From Clostridium guangxiense (GTDB lineage Bacteria; Bacillota; Clostridia; Clostridiales; Clostridiaceae), in contig NZ_JAJNKE010000022.1 in the NCBI RefSeq assembly GCF_021043395.1, positions 1 to 64,000 on the forward strand: DNA of 64,000 nucleotides. Reading direction: 5' to 3'. Under the pieces are notes generated by a model. That model ran no database searches. It was not told the DNA's origin and saw only the letters and a list, made by a program, of their open reading frames with translations. This document shows positions 52,826 to 62,358 of the stretch, in pieces. Within the stretch, counting starts at the first letter, position 1. Each line of letters begins with the position of its first letter. Both the position numbers and the translations under genes were made by a program.

Positions 52826-53746
52826 ATGCTCAAATATATTTTAAAAAGACTAGTTTCAAGCATTATTACAATTTGGTTTGTAATAACAGTAACATTTTTT
52901 TTAATGCATGCTATTCCAGGAGGTCCATTTACTGGAGATAGAAAGTTACCACCAGCTGTAGAGCAGAATTTGAATATAAAATATGGACTAAATAAACCAT
53001 TAGGAGTTCAATATGAAAAATATTTAACTGATTTGTTGCATGGGGATTTAGGACCATCTATGACTACGGAGGGACTTACAGTTAATCAAGTTATAGGAAA
53101 CTCATTTCCATCATCACTAAAGGTTGGAATTTGTGCTATTTTATTTGCACTTTCAGCCGGGCTAATTCTTGGAATAATTGCGGCACTTAAACAAGGTAAA
53201 TTTTTAGATAATTTATGCATGATGATATCTACTGTAGGGGTTGCCGTTCCAAGTATGATATTAGCACCTGTTTTAATATATGTTTTTGCCGTAAAATTTG
53301 GCATTTTGCCAGCAGTAGGATTGGACAAACCTTCAAATTATATAATGCCAGCAATAGCACTTGGATTATACTATATGGCGTTTATTGCAAGATTAATACG
53401 TTCTAGTTTAGTTGAAGTTATAAGAACAGATTATGTAAAAGTTGCAAGGGCCAAGGGATTGTCAAAGGGAAAAATAATTTTAAAACACGTGCTTAGAAAT
53501 TCATTAATTCCATTAGTGACATACCTTGGACCAATTACAGCAGGTTTACTTACTGGAAGTTTCGTAATTGAAAGTGTATTTGGAATTCCTGGAATTGGAA
53601 GAGAATTTGTACAAAGTATATCTAATAGAGATTATACAACAACCTTAGGTGTAACTGTATTTTTCTGTGCATTTTTAATAGTTGCAAATTTAATAGTGGA
53701 TTTATTATACGTTGTTATTGATCCAAGAATTAAACTACATGATTAG
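52826..53746 (+). CDS. oppB: Oligopeptide ABC transporter permease OppB, copy 1
   Basis: First membrane subunit of an oligopeptide importer (306 residues). Six membrane segments are visible (about 9-29, 100-122, 135-160, 172-190, 230-252 and 276-298). The EAA-type coupling loop reads DYVKVARAKGLSKGKIILKH (about 203-222), and the N-terminal motif is PGGPFTGDRKLPPAV. RBS GGAGGG precedes ATG 52826. It leads an oppBCDF operon that is duplicated in tandem 6.7 kb downstream. Confidence 0.94.
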   Translation: MLKYILKRLVSSIITIWFVITVTFFLMHAIPGGPFTGDRKLPPAVEQNLNIKYGLNKPLGVQYEKYLTDLLHGDLGPSMTTEGLTVNQVIGNSFPSSLKVGICAILFALSAGLILGIIAALKQGKFLDNLCMMISTVGVAVPSMILAPVLIYVFAVKFGILPAVGLDKPSNYIMPAIALGLYYMAFIARLIRSSLVEVIRTDYVKVARAKGLSKGKIILKHVLRNSLIPLVTYLGPITAGLLTGSFVIESVFGIPGIGREFVQSISNRDYTTTLGVTVFFCAFLIVANLIVDLLYVVIDPRIKLHD

Positions 53747-53757
53747 GAGGAATATAC

Positions 53758-54672
53758 ATGGAATTTTCTAAAGATATGTTTGAAGTTGTACCTAAGGAAG
53801 AGAAAAATTCTCAAAAAGTTGAAAGACCCAGTTTGAGCTATTGGCAAGATGTGGTGAGAAGACTTAGAAAAGATAAATTAGCAATGCTTGGTTTGAGTTT
53901 TATAATATTAATAACATTAGCTGCAATATTTGGACCGATGCTATCAAAATATAATTATACATCTCAGGATTTGGCTTCGGCTGATCTGGGACCAAGTTTA
54001 TCACACTGGTTCGGTACAGATAAATTTGGAAGAGATTTATTTGTAAGAGTTCTAGAAGGTGCTAGAGTATCACTTATTATAGGACTTGTTGCAAGTATAT
54101 TAAGCATTTTCATTGGTGTAATATATGGTGGAATATCAGGATATTTTGGTGGAATTGTCGACAATATCATGATGAGAATTGTTGAGGCAATATACGCTAT
54201 ACCAATGACTATATATGTAATACTTATAATGGTTGTTTTGAAGCCTGGTTTAAAAAGCATAATAATAGCACTTACAATTTCCTTTTGGGTGACTATGGCG
54301 AGGATAGTTAGAGGACAAATTATGTCTTTAAGGCAGCAGGAATTTGTTCTTGCAGCAAAGACAATAGGAGCTTCTAACATGAGAATAATTTTGAAACACC
54401 TTATACCAAATTGTTTAGGACAAATAATTGTTACATTAACACTTTCAATACCAGATGCAATATTTCAAGAGGCATTTTTAAGTTTTATTGGTCTTGGAAT
54501 TGCACCACCACTTGCATCCTGGGGAAGCTTGGCATCTGATGCCTTGGGAGGATATCAATTGTATCCATATCAATTATTCTTTCCAGCTTTAGCAATTTGT
54601 CTAACAATGCTTGCATTTAACTTATTAGGGGATGGACTAACATATGCATTAGATCCAAAAATGAGAAAGTAG
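53758..54672 (+). CDS. oppC: Oligopeptide ABC transporter permease OppC, copy 1
   Basis: Second membrane subunit (304 residues). A hydrophilic N-terminal extension (about 1-42) precedes the first membrane segment (about 43-63). HWFGTDKFGRDLFVRVLEGA (about 84-103) is the OppC signature, and the coupling loop is EFVLAAKTIGASNMRIILKH (about 198-217). Five further segments follow. The gene begins 11 bases after oppB and ends 10 bases before oppD. Confidence 0.94.
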   Translation: MEFSKDMFEVVPKEEKNSQKVERPSLSYWQDVVRRLRKDKLAMLGLSFIILITLAAIFGPMLSKYNYTSQDLASADLGPSLSHWFGTDKFGRDLFVRVLEGARVSLIIGLVASILSIFIGVIYGGISGYFGGIVDNIMMRIVEAIYAIPMTIYVILIMVVLKPGLKSIIIALTISFWVTMARIVRGQIMSLRQQEFVLAAKTIGASNMRIILKHLIPNCLGQIIVTLTLSIPDAIFQEAFLSFIGLGIAPPLASWGSLASDALGGYQLYPYQLFFPALAICLTMLAFNLLGDGLTYALDPKMRK

Positions 54673-54682
54673 GAGGAAGAGT

Positions 54683-55693
54683 ATGGAAAAGCTACTTCAA
54701 ATTAATAATATACACACATCGTTTCATACACATTTGGGTGAAGTGCAATCTGTAAGAGGAGTTACTATTGATTTATATAAAGGCGAAGCAATAGGAATCG
54801 TTGGTGAATCTGGAAGTGGAAAAAGTATAACTATGATGACAGTTATGCAGCTTTTAGACAGCAATGGTGAAATAAAAGAGGGAGAAATTTTATTCGAGGG
54901 AAATGATTTAACCAAGCTTTCAGAAAAGGATATGGAGAAAATTAGAGGAAATGCTATAGGAATGATATTTCAAGATCCTATGACCTCTTTAAATCCAGTG
55001 CTTACAATTGGAGATCAGCTTAGTGAATCTTTGATTAAGCATAAAAAGATGAATAAAAGTGAAGCTAGAAAAAAAGTTATAGAAATGCTTGGTTTAGTTG
55101 GTATACCTAGTCCGGAAAAGAGAATAAAACAATATCCACATGAGTTCTCTGGCGGAATGAGGCAGAGAGTAATGATAGCTATGGCTCTTATTTGTGGTCC
55201 TAAACTGTTAATTGCAGATGAACCAACTACAGCACTTGATGTTACAATTCAGGCTCAGATATTGGAACTTATGAAAGATCTTAAGGAAAAATTAAATATG
55301 TCAATTATACTTATAACGCATGACTTAGGTGTTGTAGCAGATGTATGTTCGAGGATAAATGTTATGTATGGTGGCGTTGTAGTTGAAAGTGGAAGCTCAA
55401 AGGACATTTTCTATAATGCAAATCATCCATATACTTGGGGCCTCTTAAGAAGTATTCCAAATCCAAAATTGGACACAAAGGAAAGACTTAAGCCAATTGA
55501 AGGAACGCCGCCAGATTTATTAGCGCCTCCAAAAGGATGTCCATTCGCGGCAAGATGTGATTATGCTATGAAAATATGTTTTGAGAACAAGCCTGAACAA
55601 TACAAAATTAATGAAGGACATTATTCTAGCTGCTGGCTTAATCATCCTAATGCACCAAAAGTTGAACGTAATATTAAAAGGAGTGAAGGCTAA
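54683..55693 (+). CDS. oppD: Oligopeptide ABC transporter ATPase OppD, copy 1
   Basis: First of two ATPase subunits (336 residues). Walker A is GESGSGKS (about 40-47), the Q-loop is IFQDPMTSLNP, the signature is FSGGMRQRV (about 158) and Walker B is LLIADEPTTALD (about 175-186). The C-terminal Opp/Dpp extension carries the four-cysteine cluster region CPFAARCDYAMKIC...SC (about 289-322) that probably binds an iron-sulphur cluster. Its stop shares one base with the oppF start. Confidence 0.95.
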   Translation: MEKLLQINNIHTSFHTHLGEVQSVRGVTIDLYKGEAIGIVGESGSGKSITMMTVMQLLDSNGEIKEGEILFEGNDLTKLSEKDMEKIRGNAIGMIFQDPMTSLNPVLTIGDQLSESLIKHKKMNKSEARKKVIEMLGLVGIPSPEKRIKQYPHEFSGGMRQRVMIAMALICGPKLLIADEPTTALDVTIQAQILELMKDLKEKLNMSIILITHDLGVVADVCSRINVMYGGVVVESGSSKDIFYNANHPYTWGLLRSIPNPKLDTKERLKPIEGTPPDLLAPPKGCPFAARCDYAMKICFENKPEQYKINEGHYSSCWLNHPNAPKVERNIKRSEG

Positions 55694-56676
55694 TGGAAAA
55701 AAGCAATAATCTTATTGAGATAAAAAATCTCACTAAGTTTTTTAGCATTAATAAAGGTATTCTTTCAACTAAAAAAAGCTATGTAAAAGCAGTAGATGAT
55801 GTTTCTTTTAATATAAAAAAGGGTGAAACTTTAGGACTCGTTGGCGAATCTGGATGTGGAAAGACTACAACAGGAAGAACTATATTAAAGCTTTATGAAC
55901 CAACAAGTGGACAAATTATCTATGATGGCAAAGATATAGCCAAGCTTAAAAACAAGGAAATGCTTTCATATAGAAGAAAGATGCAAATGATATTTCAAGA
56001 TCCGTATGCTTCTTTAAATTCTAGAATGACGGTTGGAGACATAATAGGGGAACCAATAGAAATTCATAAGCTAATGGGTAAGAAGGAAAAGCATGAAAGA
56101 GTTCAATACTTATTAAATAGAGTTGGATTAAATCCAGACCATGCAAATAGATACCCTCATGAATTTTCAGGGGGACAAAGGCAGAGAATTGGTATAGCAA
56201 GAGCACTCGCCGTTGAACCAGAATTTATTGTATGCGATGAGCCTATTTCAGCACTTGATGTATCAATACAAGCACAGGTTGTAAACATGCTTGAAGATTT
56301 ACAGTCTGATTTGGGACTTACTTACCTATTTATAGCACATGATTTATCTATGGTAAAACATATATCAAATAAAATAGGTGTTATGTATTTAGGAAAGTTG
56401 GTTGAAATAGGGGAGAGCAGTGAGCTTTATAAAAATCCATTGCATCCATATACTAAGGCACTTCTTTCAGCTATACCAATTCCAGATCCAGATATGGCAG
56501 AAAAGAATAAAAGAATAGTGTTAGAAGGTGAAATACCATCACCAATAGATCCTCCAAAAGGCTGCAGATTTAGTGGAAGATGCAAATATGCTAAACCTGA
56601 ATGCATGGAAGGTGATTTGGAGCTTAAGGATGTTGGTGGCGGTCACAGGGTTGCATGTAATTTGTATTATAGATAG
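55693..56676 (+). CDS. oppF: Oligopeptide ABC transporter ATPase OppF, copy 1 (tail altered by repeat)
   Basis: Second ATPase subunit (327 residues). Walker A is GESGCGKTT (about 54-62), the signature is FSGGQRQRIG (about 160), Walker B is FIVCDEPISALD (about 180-191), and the cysteine-rich end is CRFSGRCKYAKPEC. The last codons read Leu-Tyr-Tyr-Arg-stop. In copy 2 the protein ends Leu-Tyr-stop. The extra Tyr-Arg and the TAG here come from the first bases of the repeat element (TATAGATAG from 56668), so the insertion replaced the native stop codon without harming the domain. Confidence 0.95.
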   Translation: MEKSNNLIEIKNLTKFFSINKGILSTKKSYVKAVDDVSFNIKKGETLGLVGESGCGKTTTGRTILKLYEPTSGQIIYDGKDIAKLKNKEMLSYRRKMQMIFQDPYASLNSRMTVGDIIGEPIEIHKLMGKKEKHERVQYLLNRVGLNPDHANRYPHEFSGGQRQRIGIARALAVEPEFIVCDEPISALDVSIQAQVVNMLEDLQSDLGLTYLFIAHDLSMVKHISNKIGVMYLGKLVEIGESSELYKNPLHPYTKALLSAIPIPDPDMAEKNKRIVLEGEIPSPIDPPKGCRFSGRCKYAKPECMEGDLELKDVGGGHRVACNLYYR

Positions 56677-56996
56677 ACAACTTGAAACTTTAAAATTGCA
56701 ATCTCCAAATTTATCCTGATAAACTGGAAGTTGATTCAGAGCACAGAGTACAAAGTGCAGAGTACAGTGAAGGTGGATTTACCTTTCGTTTCTCTCAGGT
56801 AAATCTTAGAACTTAATAGTGTCAGCTACACTGAGCACTATATTTTAAGCGCTTTGCTTGCATTAAGTTTAAGATTTTTTGTAGCGACAGCGGAGAAAAA
56901 TCATCCTTCACTGTACTCTGTCCTCTGAGTTAAATTCCAGTTTGTAAGGATAAATTTGGTATTGATAATTTAAATATTTCAGCTTGTTTATCTATA
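56668..56996. repeat. Modular hairpin element, copy 6 (type B, supplies oppF1 stop)
   Basis: The left arm TATAGATAGACAACTTGAAA starts within the oppF1 reading frame; the right arm ends AGCTTGTTTATCTATA. The core between AGTACAGTGAAGG and CCTTCACTGTACTCTG is homologous to copy 4, with the same GATTTACC...GGTAAATC, AGTGTCAG...CTGAGCACT and GATTTTTT...GAGAAAAATC stems. A further imperfect stem has drifted from copy 4 (TTAAGCGCTTTGCTTGCATTAA here). Confidence 0.88.
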
Positions 56997-57144
56997 TGGA
57001 CGAACAACTTGAAACATAGAAATTATAAGCACCAAATTTATCCTATTAAATTAGAATTTGTAACAGAGTAGAGAGTAGAGAGTAGAGAGTAGAGTGAAGG
57101 ATGATTTTTTTCACTAACACTCTACTCTGAGTTGTTTATCCATA
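56995..57144. repeat. Modular hairpin element, copy 7 (type C, with heptamer array)
   Basis: Arms TATGGACGAACAACTTGAAA and GAGTTGTTTATCCATA follow copy 6 directly. Inside, AGAGTAG-type heptamers are repeated about four times in tandem (57065-57096), then GTGAAGG, then the inverse CACTCTACTCTGAG. This is the smallest form that retains the GTGAAGG spacer. 57145-57293 is the leader of oppA1; AAGGGGG precedes its ATG. Confidence 0.78.
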
Positions 57145-57293
57145 GTACATATTATAAGAAATGTATAAATTGAGGTTAGAGTTGTTAACACTATAGATGA
57201 AACTCAAACTATTTATGTTTCCAGATTTCAGTTTTTAAGTGATTACGTACATAGTAAGTTTCAATATATTAAAAAATATAAGGGGGCAATTAA

Positions 57294-58946
57294 ATGTTGA
57301 AAAGTAAAAAATCAAGAATTATAGCTATTGCCATGTCTACTTTATTAGTATCTTCACTATTAGCTGGATGTGGAAATGCAAGTAAATCAAACACAAAAAG
57401 TGCAGAACAAATCATAAGGTATAATTTAGGTGCAAATCCTAAAACAATAGATCCAGGATTAAATAGTTCTGTTGAAGGAGGAACTGTAATAGCCAATGCT
57501 TTTGAAGGTCTTACAGATGTTGATGCAAATAATAAAGCATATCCAGGAGTAGCAAAAAGTTGGGATATATCATCAGATGGAAAACACTATGTATTTCACT
57601 TGAGAAAAGATGCAAAGTGGTCAGATGGTAAAGCTGTAACTGCAAAGGATTTTGAGTATGCATGGAAGAGAGCATTAGCGCCAGAAACAGCATCTGATTA
57701 TGCATATCAACTTTATTATTTAAAAAATGGTGAGGCATATAATGGAGGTAAGGTTTCAGCTGATCAAGTTGGAGTAAAGGCAACAGATGATTATACTCTT
57801 GATGTTCAGCTTGAAAGTTCAACACCATATTTCTTATCATTATTGGCTTTCCAAACTTATATGCCAGTAAGAAAAGATGTTGTAACTGCACATCCAAAGG
57901 ATTGGGCATTAAATGGTTCAACATATGTTTCTAATGGCGCTTTTAAGATGAAGAATTGGAAACAAAAAGATAAATTAGAATTTGTAAAAAATCCATATTA
58001 TTGGAATAAATCTCAAATTAAACTTGATAAGTTAACTTATACAGTTTTAGATGATGCGACAAGTTATATGTCGGCATATCAATCAGGGCAAATTGATATA
58101 ATTGATACACCACCAACAGAACAAACTCCTTCACTTTTGAAGCAGGGAAAAGCAAAAACTTATGTTAATATAGGAACTTACTATTATAGTTTTAACTTAG
58201 ATCCAAAAGCTAAACTTGATCCAGCAGTTGCTAAAGCAATGAATGATGCTAAAGTTAGAAAGGCAATTTCACTAGCAATTGATAGAGAAGCTTTAGTTAA
58301 GAGTGTAACAAAATCAGGTCAATATCCATCAACAAGCTTTGTGCCTAGAGGTATGGTTGAAAGCAATGGAAAAGATTTTAAACAAAAAGATTATTACTCA
58401 ACAAAAGCAGATACAACACAGGCTAAGAAGTTATTATCAGAAGCTGGTTACACAGATGGTAAAGGGTTCCCTACTATTGAGTTAACATATAATACTGGTG
58501 ATCTTCATAAAAGTATTGCTGAGGCAATTCAAGATATGCTTAAGAAAAATTTAAATATCAATATCACTCTTAGAGCTGTTGAAAGAAAAGTTCAACTCGA
58601 TGAAACAACTAAACACACATATACTGGTATGGCGAGAAATGGTTGGAGTGCAGATTATGCTGATCCAATGACATTCTTAGATATGTGGGTAACTGGTAGT
58701 GGAAATAATACTGCAGGATACAGTAATAAAGAATATGATACACTTATAGCCCAGGCTAAAACTGAAACAAATACTACAAAGAGATTTGACGAAATGCATA
58801 GGGCAGAAGATATCTTAATGAACGATATGCCAATTGTACCTTTATATGAATACAATGTTGTTTCTGCTATGAAGGATTATGTCAAAGGTGTATATAGAAC
58901 TCCAATGGATATTCTCTATTTCACCAAAGCTTATGTACAGAAATAA
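57294..58946 (+). CDS. oppA: Oligopeptide-binding lipoprotein OppA, copy 1
   Basis: Extracellular substrate-binding protein of the opp1 importer, tethered by lipid (550 residues). The signal peptide ends in the lipobox LLAGC (Cys26). The SBP family 5 body includes WKRALAPETASDYAYQLYYL (about 118-137) and ends VPLYEYNVVSAMKDYVKGVY (about 519-538), as in peptide-binding OppA. It lies 617 bases after oppF1 because two repeat elements intervene, whereas in copy 2 the gap is 28 bases. Read-through from the opp1 promoter may therefore be reduced. Confidence 0.94.
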   Translation: MLKSKKSRIIAIAMSTLLVSSLLAGCGNASKSNTKSAEQIIRYNLGANPKTIDPGLNSSVEGGTVIANAFEGLTDVDANNKAYPGVAKSWDISSDGKHYVFHLRKDAKWSDGKAVTAKDFEYAWKRALAPETASDYAYQLYYLKNGEAYNGGKVSADQVGVKATDDYTLDVQLESSTPYFLSLLAFQTYMPVRKDVVTAHPKDWALNGSTYVSNGAFKMKNWKQKDKLEFVKNPYYWNKSQIKLDKLTYTVLDDATSYMSAYQSGQIDIIDTPPTEQTPSLLKQGKAKTYVNIGTYYYSFNLDPKAKLDPAVAKAMNDAKVRKAISLAIDREALVKSVTKSGQYPSTSFVPRGMVESNGKDFKQKDYYSTKADTTQAKKLLSEAGYTDGKGFPTIELTYNTGDLHKSIAEAIQDMLKKNLNINITLRAVERKVQLDETTKHTYTGMARNGWSADYADPMTFLDMWVTGSGNNTAGYSNKEYDTLIAQAKTETNTTKRFDEMHRAEDILMNDMPIVPLYEYNVVSAMKDYVKGVYRTPMDILYFTKAYVQK

Positions 58947-59021
58947 GCATATTGGGTTTTTTTTGGGCGGCAGTCCATGTGATCATGAATTATAACTATT
59001 AAATACTAGATGTAATATAGC

Positions 59022-59062
59022 AATAAAAATAGCTGCTTAAACATAAAGCAGCTATTTTTATT
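59022..59062 (+). terminator. Strong terminator after oppA1
   Basis: AATAAAAATAGCTGCTT pairs perfectly with AAGCAGCTATTTTTATT, with a seven-base loop and a U-rich 3' arm. Confidence 0.92.
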
Positions 59063-59321
59063 ATATAAGCATTTATTTTAAACATTAAGATTTTTTGTTT
59101 AATAACATTGATTATTTTTAATTTTAATTAAATTAAAGTTATTTTGTTTAACTATTATTTTACTATGACACCTTTAATTGGATAAAGTTTTATTTTACAC
59201 TATAAAATTACTAAATATAAGACATTTTGATAATATGAATAAAATAATTTACTTAGTGAATGTTTAATTTATAAATATTAATATCATATTTGCAAAATAA
59301 AAAATTAAATTTAACGAAATT

Positions 59322-59366
59322 AATATTTTTCAAAAATATTGAAAAAGATATAAAATAGTAGTAATA
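59322..59366. promoter_or_regulatory. Palindrome and conserved promoter-like block upstream of opp2
   Basis: AATATTTTTCAAAAATATT (59322-59340) is a perfect odd-centred palindrome. It overlaps ATTGAAAAAGATATAAAATA (59338-59357), whose counterpart occurs upstream of opp1 (about 52603-52622). The shared block is a good promoter candidate. The palindrome loosely recalls the CodY box but does not match it well. The rest of 58947-59487, apart from the terminator, is featureless A+T-rich DNA. Confidence 0.4.
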
Positions 59367-59487
59367 TAAATAGTAATTTATAAACTGATAACAAAATTTA
59401 TAAATTCATAAGATATTAATAAAAATCAACAATATTCATATTAATGTGAAAAAGCAATATAAATATTAAATGTTTAGGGGGGAGAAG

Positions 59488-60408
59488 ATGCTTAAATATA
59501 TTTTAAAAAGATTAATTTCAAGCATCATTACGATTTGGTTTGTAATAACAATAACTTTTTTTTTAATGCATGCTATTCCAGGAGGTCCGTTTACTGGAGA
59601 TAAAAAGTTACCACCAGCTGTGCAGCAAAATTTAAATGAAAAATATGGATTGAACAAGCCGCTAGGATCTCAATACGAAAAATATTTGACTGGTTTAATT
59701 CATGGCGATTTAGGTCTTTCAATGTATACAGAGGGAATGACAGTTAACCAGATTATAAAAAATTTATTTCCAGCATCTTTAAAGGTTGGAATTTGTGCTA
59801 TAATATTTGCAATTTTATTTGGGATGATTCTTGGAATAATTGCAGCTCTTAGACAAGGAAAACTTTTAGATAATATATGTATGGTTATATCTACTTTTGG
59901 AGTTGCCGTTCCAAGCATGATATTAGCACCGGTTATGATATATATTTTTGCAGTGAAGTTTAATGTTTTACCAGCAGTAGGATTGGACAGCCCATTAAAT
60001 TATATAATGCCAGCAGTAGCACTTGGATTATATTACATGGCTTTTATTGCAAGGTTAATACGCTCTAGCATAGTTGAGGTAATAAGAACAGATTATATAA
60101 AGGTTGCAAAAGCCAAGGGATTATCAAAATATAAGATTGTTTTGAAGCATGTACTTAGAAATTCATTAATTCCGGTAGTAACATATTTAGGACCAATTAC
60201 AGCAGGTGTTCTCACTGGAAGTTTTGTAATTGAAAGTGTATTTGGAATTCCTGGAATTGGAAGACAATTTGTACAAAGTATATCTAATAGAGATTATACG
60301 GTAATTATGGGCGTAACTGTATTTTTTTGCAGCTTTTTAATAATTGCAAACTTAATAGTGGATTTATTATATGTTGTTATAGATCCAAGAATAAAACTAG
60401 ATAGTTAG
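59488..60408 (+). CDS. oppB: Oligopeptide ABC transporter permease OppB, copy 2
   Basis: A 306-residue paralogue of the first OppB, very similar over its whole length (PGGPFTGDKKLPPAV, coupling loop DYIKVAKAKGLSKYKIVLKH). ATG 59488 gives the same length and N-terminus as copy 1 and follows GGGGGGAG; ATG 59470 lies before that site. It leads the second opp operon. Confidence 0.94.
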   Translation: MLKYILKRLISSIITIWFVITITFFLMHAIPGGPFTGDKKLPPAVQQNLNEKYGLNKPLGSQYEKYLTGLIHGDLGLSMYTEGMTVNQIIKNLFPASLKVGICAIIFAILFGMILGIIAALRQGKLLDNICMVISTFGVAVPSMILAPVMIYIFAVKFNVLPAVGLDSPLNYIMPAVALGLYYMAFIARLIRSSIVEVIRTDYIKVAKAKGLSKYKIVLKHVLRNSLIPVVTYLGPITAGVLTGSFVIESVFGIPGIGRQFVQSISNRDYTVIMGVTVFFCSFLIIANLIVDLLYVVIDPRIKLDS

Positions 60409-60421
60409 GGGGAAATACGGT

Positions 60422-61336
60422 ATGGAAGTTTCTAGAGATATGTTTCAAATTATACATAAGGAGGAGAGAAGCTCCGAAGAGATAGTAAGACCAAGTTTGA
60501 GCTATTGGCAGGATGTACGAAAAAGAATTATGAAAGACAAATTAGCAATGCTTGGTTTAGGCTTTATTATATTAATTGCGTTAACAGCAATATTTGGACC
60601 AATGTTGTCAAGATATAACTATACGGCTCAAAATTTAAATGCTGCAAATCTTGCACCAAGTGCATCACATTGGTTTGGTACAGATAAATTTGGAAGAGAC
60701 TTATTTGTAAGAGTACTTGAAGGTGCTAGAATATCTCTCACTATAGGGCTTGTTGCAAGCATATTAAGTATTTTTATAGGAGTAATATATGGCGGTATAT
60801 CAGGATATTTTGGTGGAATTGTCGACAATATTATGATGAGAATTGTTGAAGCAATATACGCTATACCAATGACTATATACGTTATACTTATAATGGTTGT
60901 TTTAAAACCAGGATTAACTAGTATAATAATCGCTCTTACAATTTCATTTTGGGTTACTATGGCAAGAATTGTTAGAGGGCAAATTATGTCATTAAAGCAG
61001 CAGGAATTTGTTCTTGCAGCAAAGACAATAGGAGCTTCTAACATGAGAATAATTTTGAAGCATCTTATACCAAATTGTTTAGGACAAATAATTGTTACAT
61101 TGACACTTTCGGTGCCAGATGCAATATTTCAAGAGGCATTCTTAAGTTTTATTGGTCTTGGAATTGCAGCGCCGCTTGCATCTTGGGGAAGTTTGGCATC
61201 TGATGCCTTGGGAGGATATCAATTGTATCCATATCAATTGATATTTCCAGCTTTAGCAATAAGCTTAACGATGCTTGCATTTAACTTATTAGGAGATGGA
61301 CTAACATATGCATTAGATCCAAAAATGAGAAGGTAG
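60422..61336 (+). CDS. oppC: Oligopeptide ABC transporter permease OppC, copy 2
   Basis: A 304-residue paralogue of OppC copy 1 with the same length. The membrane core is nearly identical (HWFGTDKFGRDLFVRVLEGA, EFVLAAKTIGASNMRIILKH). The first 40 residues and the extracytoplasmic stretch near residues 65-83 differ most, as expected if the two importers have drifted in substrate handling. RBS GGGGGAAA is 5-8 bases before the ATG. Confidence 0.94.
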   Translation: MEVSRDMFQIIHKEERSSEEIVRPSLSYWQDVRKRIMKDKLAMLGLGFIILIALTAIFGPMLSRYNYTAQNLNAANLAPSASHWFGTDKFGRDLFVRVLEGARISLTIGLVASILSIFIGVIYGGISGYFGGIVDNIMMRIVEAIYAIPMTIYVILIMVVLKPGLTSIIIALTISFWVTMARIVRGQIMSLKQQEFVLAAKTIGASNMRIILKHLIPNCLGQIIVTLTLSVPDAIFQEAFLSFIGLGIAAPLASWGSLASDALGGYQLYPYQLIFPALAISLTMLAFNLLGDGLTYALDPKMRR

Positions 61337-61347
61337 GTAGATTATTT

Positions 61348-62358
61348 ATGGAGAAGTTGCTTCAAATTAATAATATATATACGTCGTTTAATACTCACAT
61401 GGGTGAGGTACAGTCCGTAAGGGGAGTCACTATTGATTTATATAAGGGTGAAGCAATAGGGATCGTTGGTGAATCTGGAAGTGGAAAAAGTATAACTATG
61501 ATGACAGTTATGAGACTTTTGGACAGCAACGGTATTATAAAAAAAGGCGAAATCTTATTTGAAGGAAAAGATTTGACCAAGCTTTCTGAAAAAGAGATGG
61601 AAAAAATAAGAGGGAATGAAATAGGAATGATATTTCAGGATCCAATGACATCTTTAAATCCAGTGCTTACAATTGGTGATCAATTAAGTGAACCTTTAAT
61701 TAAGCATAAAAATATGAGTAAAAGTGAAGCTAGAAAAAAAATCATAGAAATGCTTGGTTTAGTTGGTATACCTAGTCCGGAAAAGAGAATAAAACAATAT
61801 CCACATGAATTTTCAGGTGGAATGAGACAGAGGGTAATGATAGCTATGGCGCTTATTTGCGATCCTAAACTGTTAATTGCAGATGAACCAACTACAGCCC
61901 TTGATGTTACAATTCAAGCTCAGATATTAGAGCTTATGAAAGACTTGAAGCAAAAATTAAATATGTCAATTATACTTATAACGCATGACTTAGGTGTTGT
62001 GGCAGATGTATGCTCACGAATAAATGTTATGTATGGTGGAGTTGTGGTTGAAAGTGGAACCTCGAGAGATATTTTTTATAATGCAAATCATCCATATACT
62101 TGGGGTCTTTTAAGGAGTATACCAAATCCAAAATTGGATACAAAGGAAAGGCTTAAACCAATTGAAGGAACGCCGCCAGATTTATTAGCACCTCCCAAAG
62201 GTTGCCCGTTTGCGGCAAGATGTGACTATGCTATGAAAGTATGCTTTGAAGGTAGAGCTGAAAATTATGAAATCAATGAAGGACATTATTCTAGCTGTTG
62301 GCTTAATCATCCTTATGCATCAGAGATTAAGCAAAATATTAAAAGGAGTGTAGGTTAA
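61348..62358 (+). CDS. oppD: Oligopeptide ABC transporter ATPase OppD, copy 2
   Basis: A 336-residue paralogue of OppD copy 1, with Walker A GESGSGKS, signature FSGGMRQRV, Walker B LLIADEPTTALD and the four-cysteine C-terminal cluster region. Its stop overlaps the oppF2 start by one base, exactly as in copy 1. The subunits of the two operons may be interchangeable. Confidence 0.95.
   Translation: MEKLLQINNIYTSFNTHMGEVQSVRGVTIDLYKGEAIGIVGESGSGKSITMMTVMRLLDSNGIIKKGEILFEGKDLTKLSEKEMEKIRGNEIGMIFQDPMTSLNPVLTIGDQLSEPLIKHKNMSKSEARKKIIEMLGLVGIPSPEKRIKQYPHEFSGGMRQRVMIAMALICDPKLLIADEPTTALDVTIQAQILELMKDLKQKLNMSIILITHDLGVVADVCSRINVMYGGVVVESGTSRDIFYNANHPYTWGLLRSIPNPKLDTKERLKPIEGTPPDLLAPPKGCPFAARCDYAMKVCFEGRAENYEINEGHYSSCWLNHPYASEIKQNIKRSVG

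Noticed and set aside
53964-54380. A 138-codon antisense frame in oppC1, also present in oppC2 (60628-61044)
   Set aside because: It is kept in both copies only because the oppC protein sequence is conserved. It has no start signal or recognisable protein features.
57511-57924. Antisense frame in oppA1, and the similar one at 63677-63985 in oppA2
   Set aside because: Shadow of the conserved OppA coding sequence on the other strand, low-complexity Leu/His/Gln text with no start signal.
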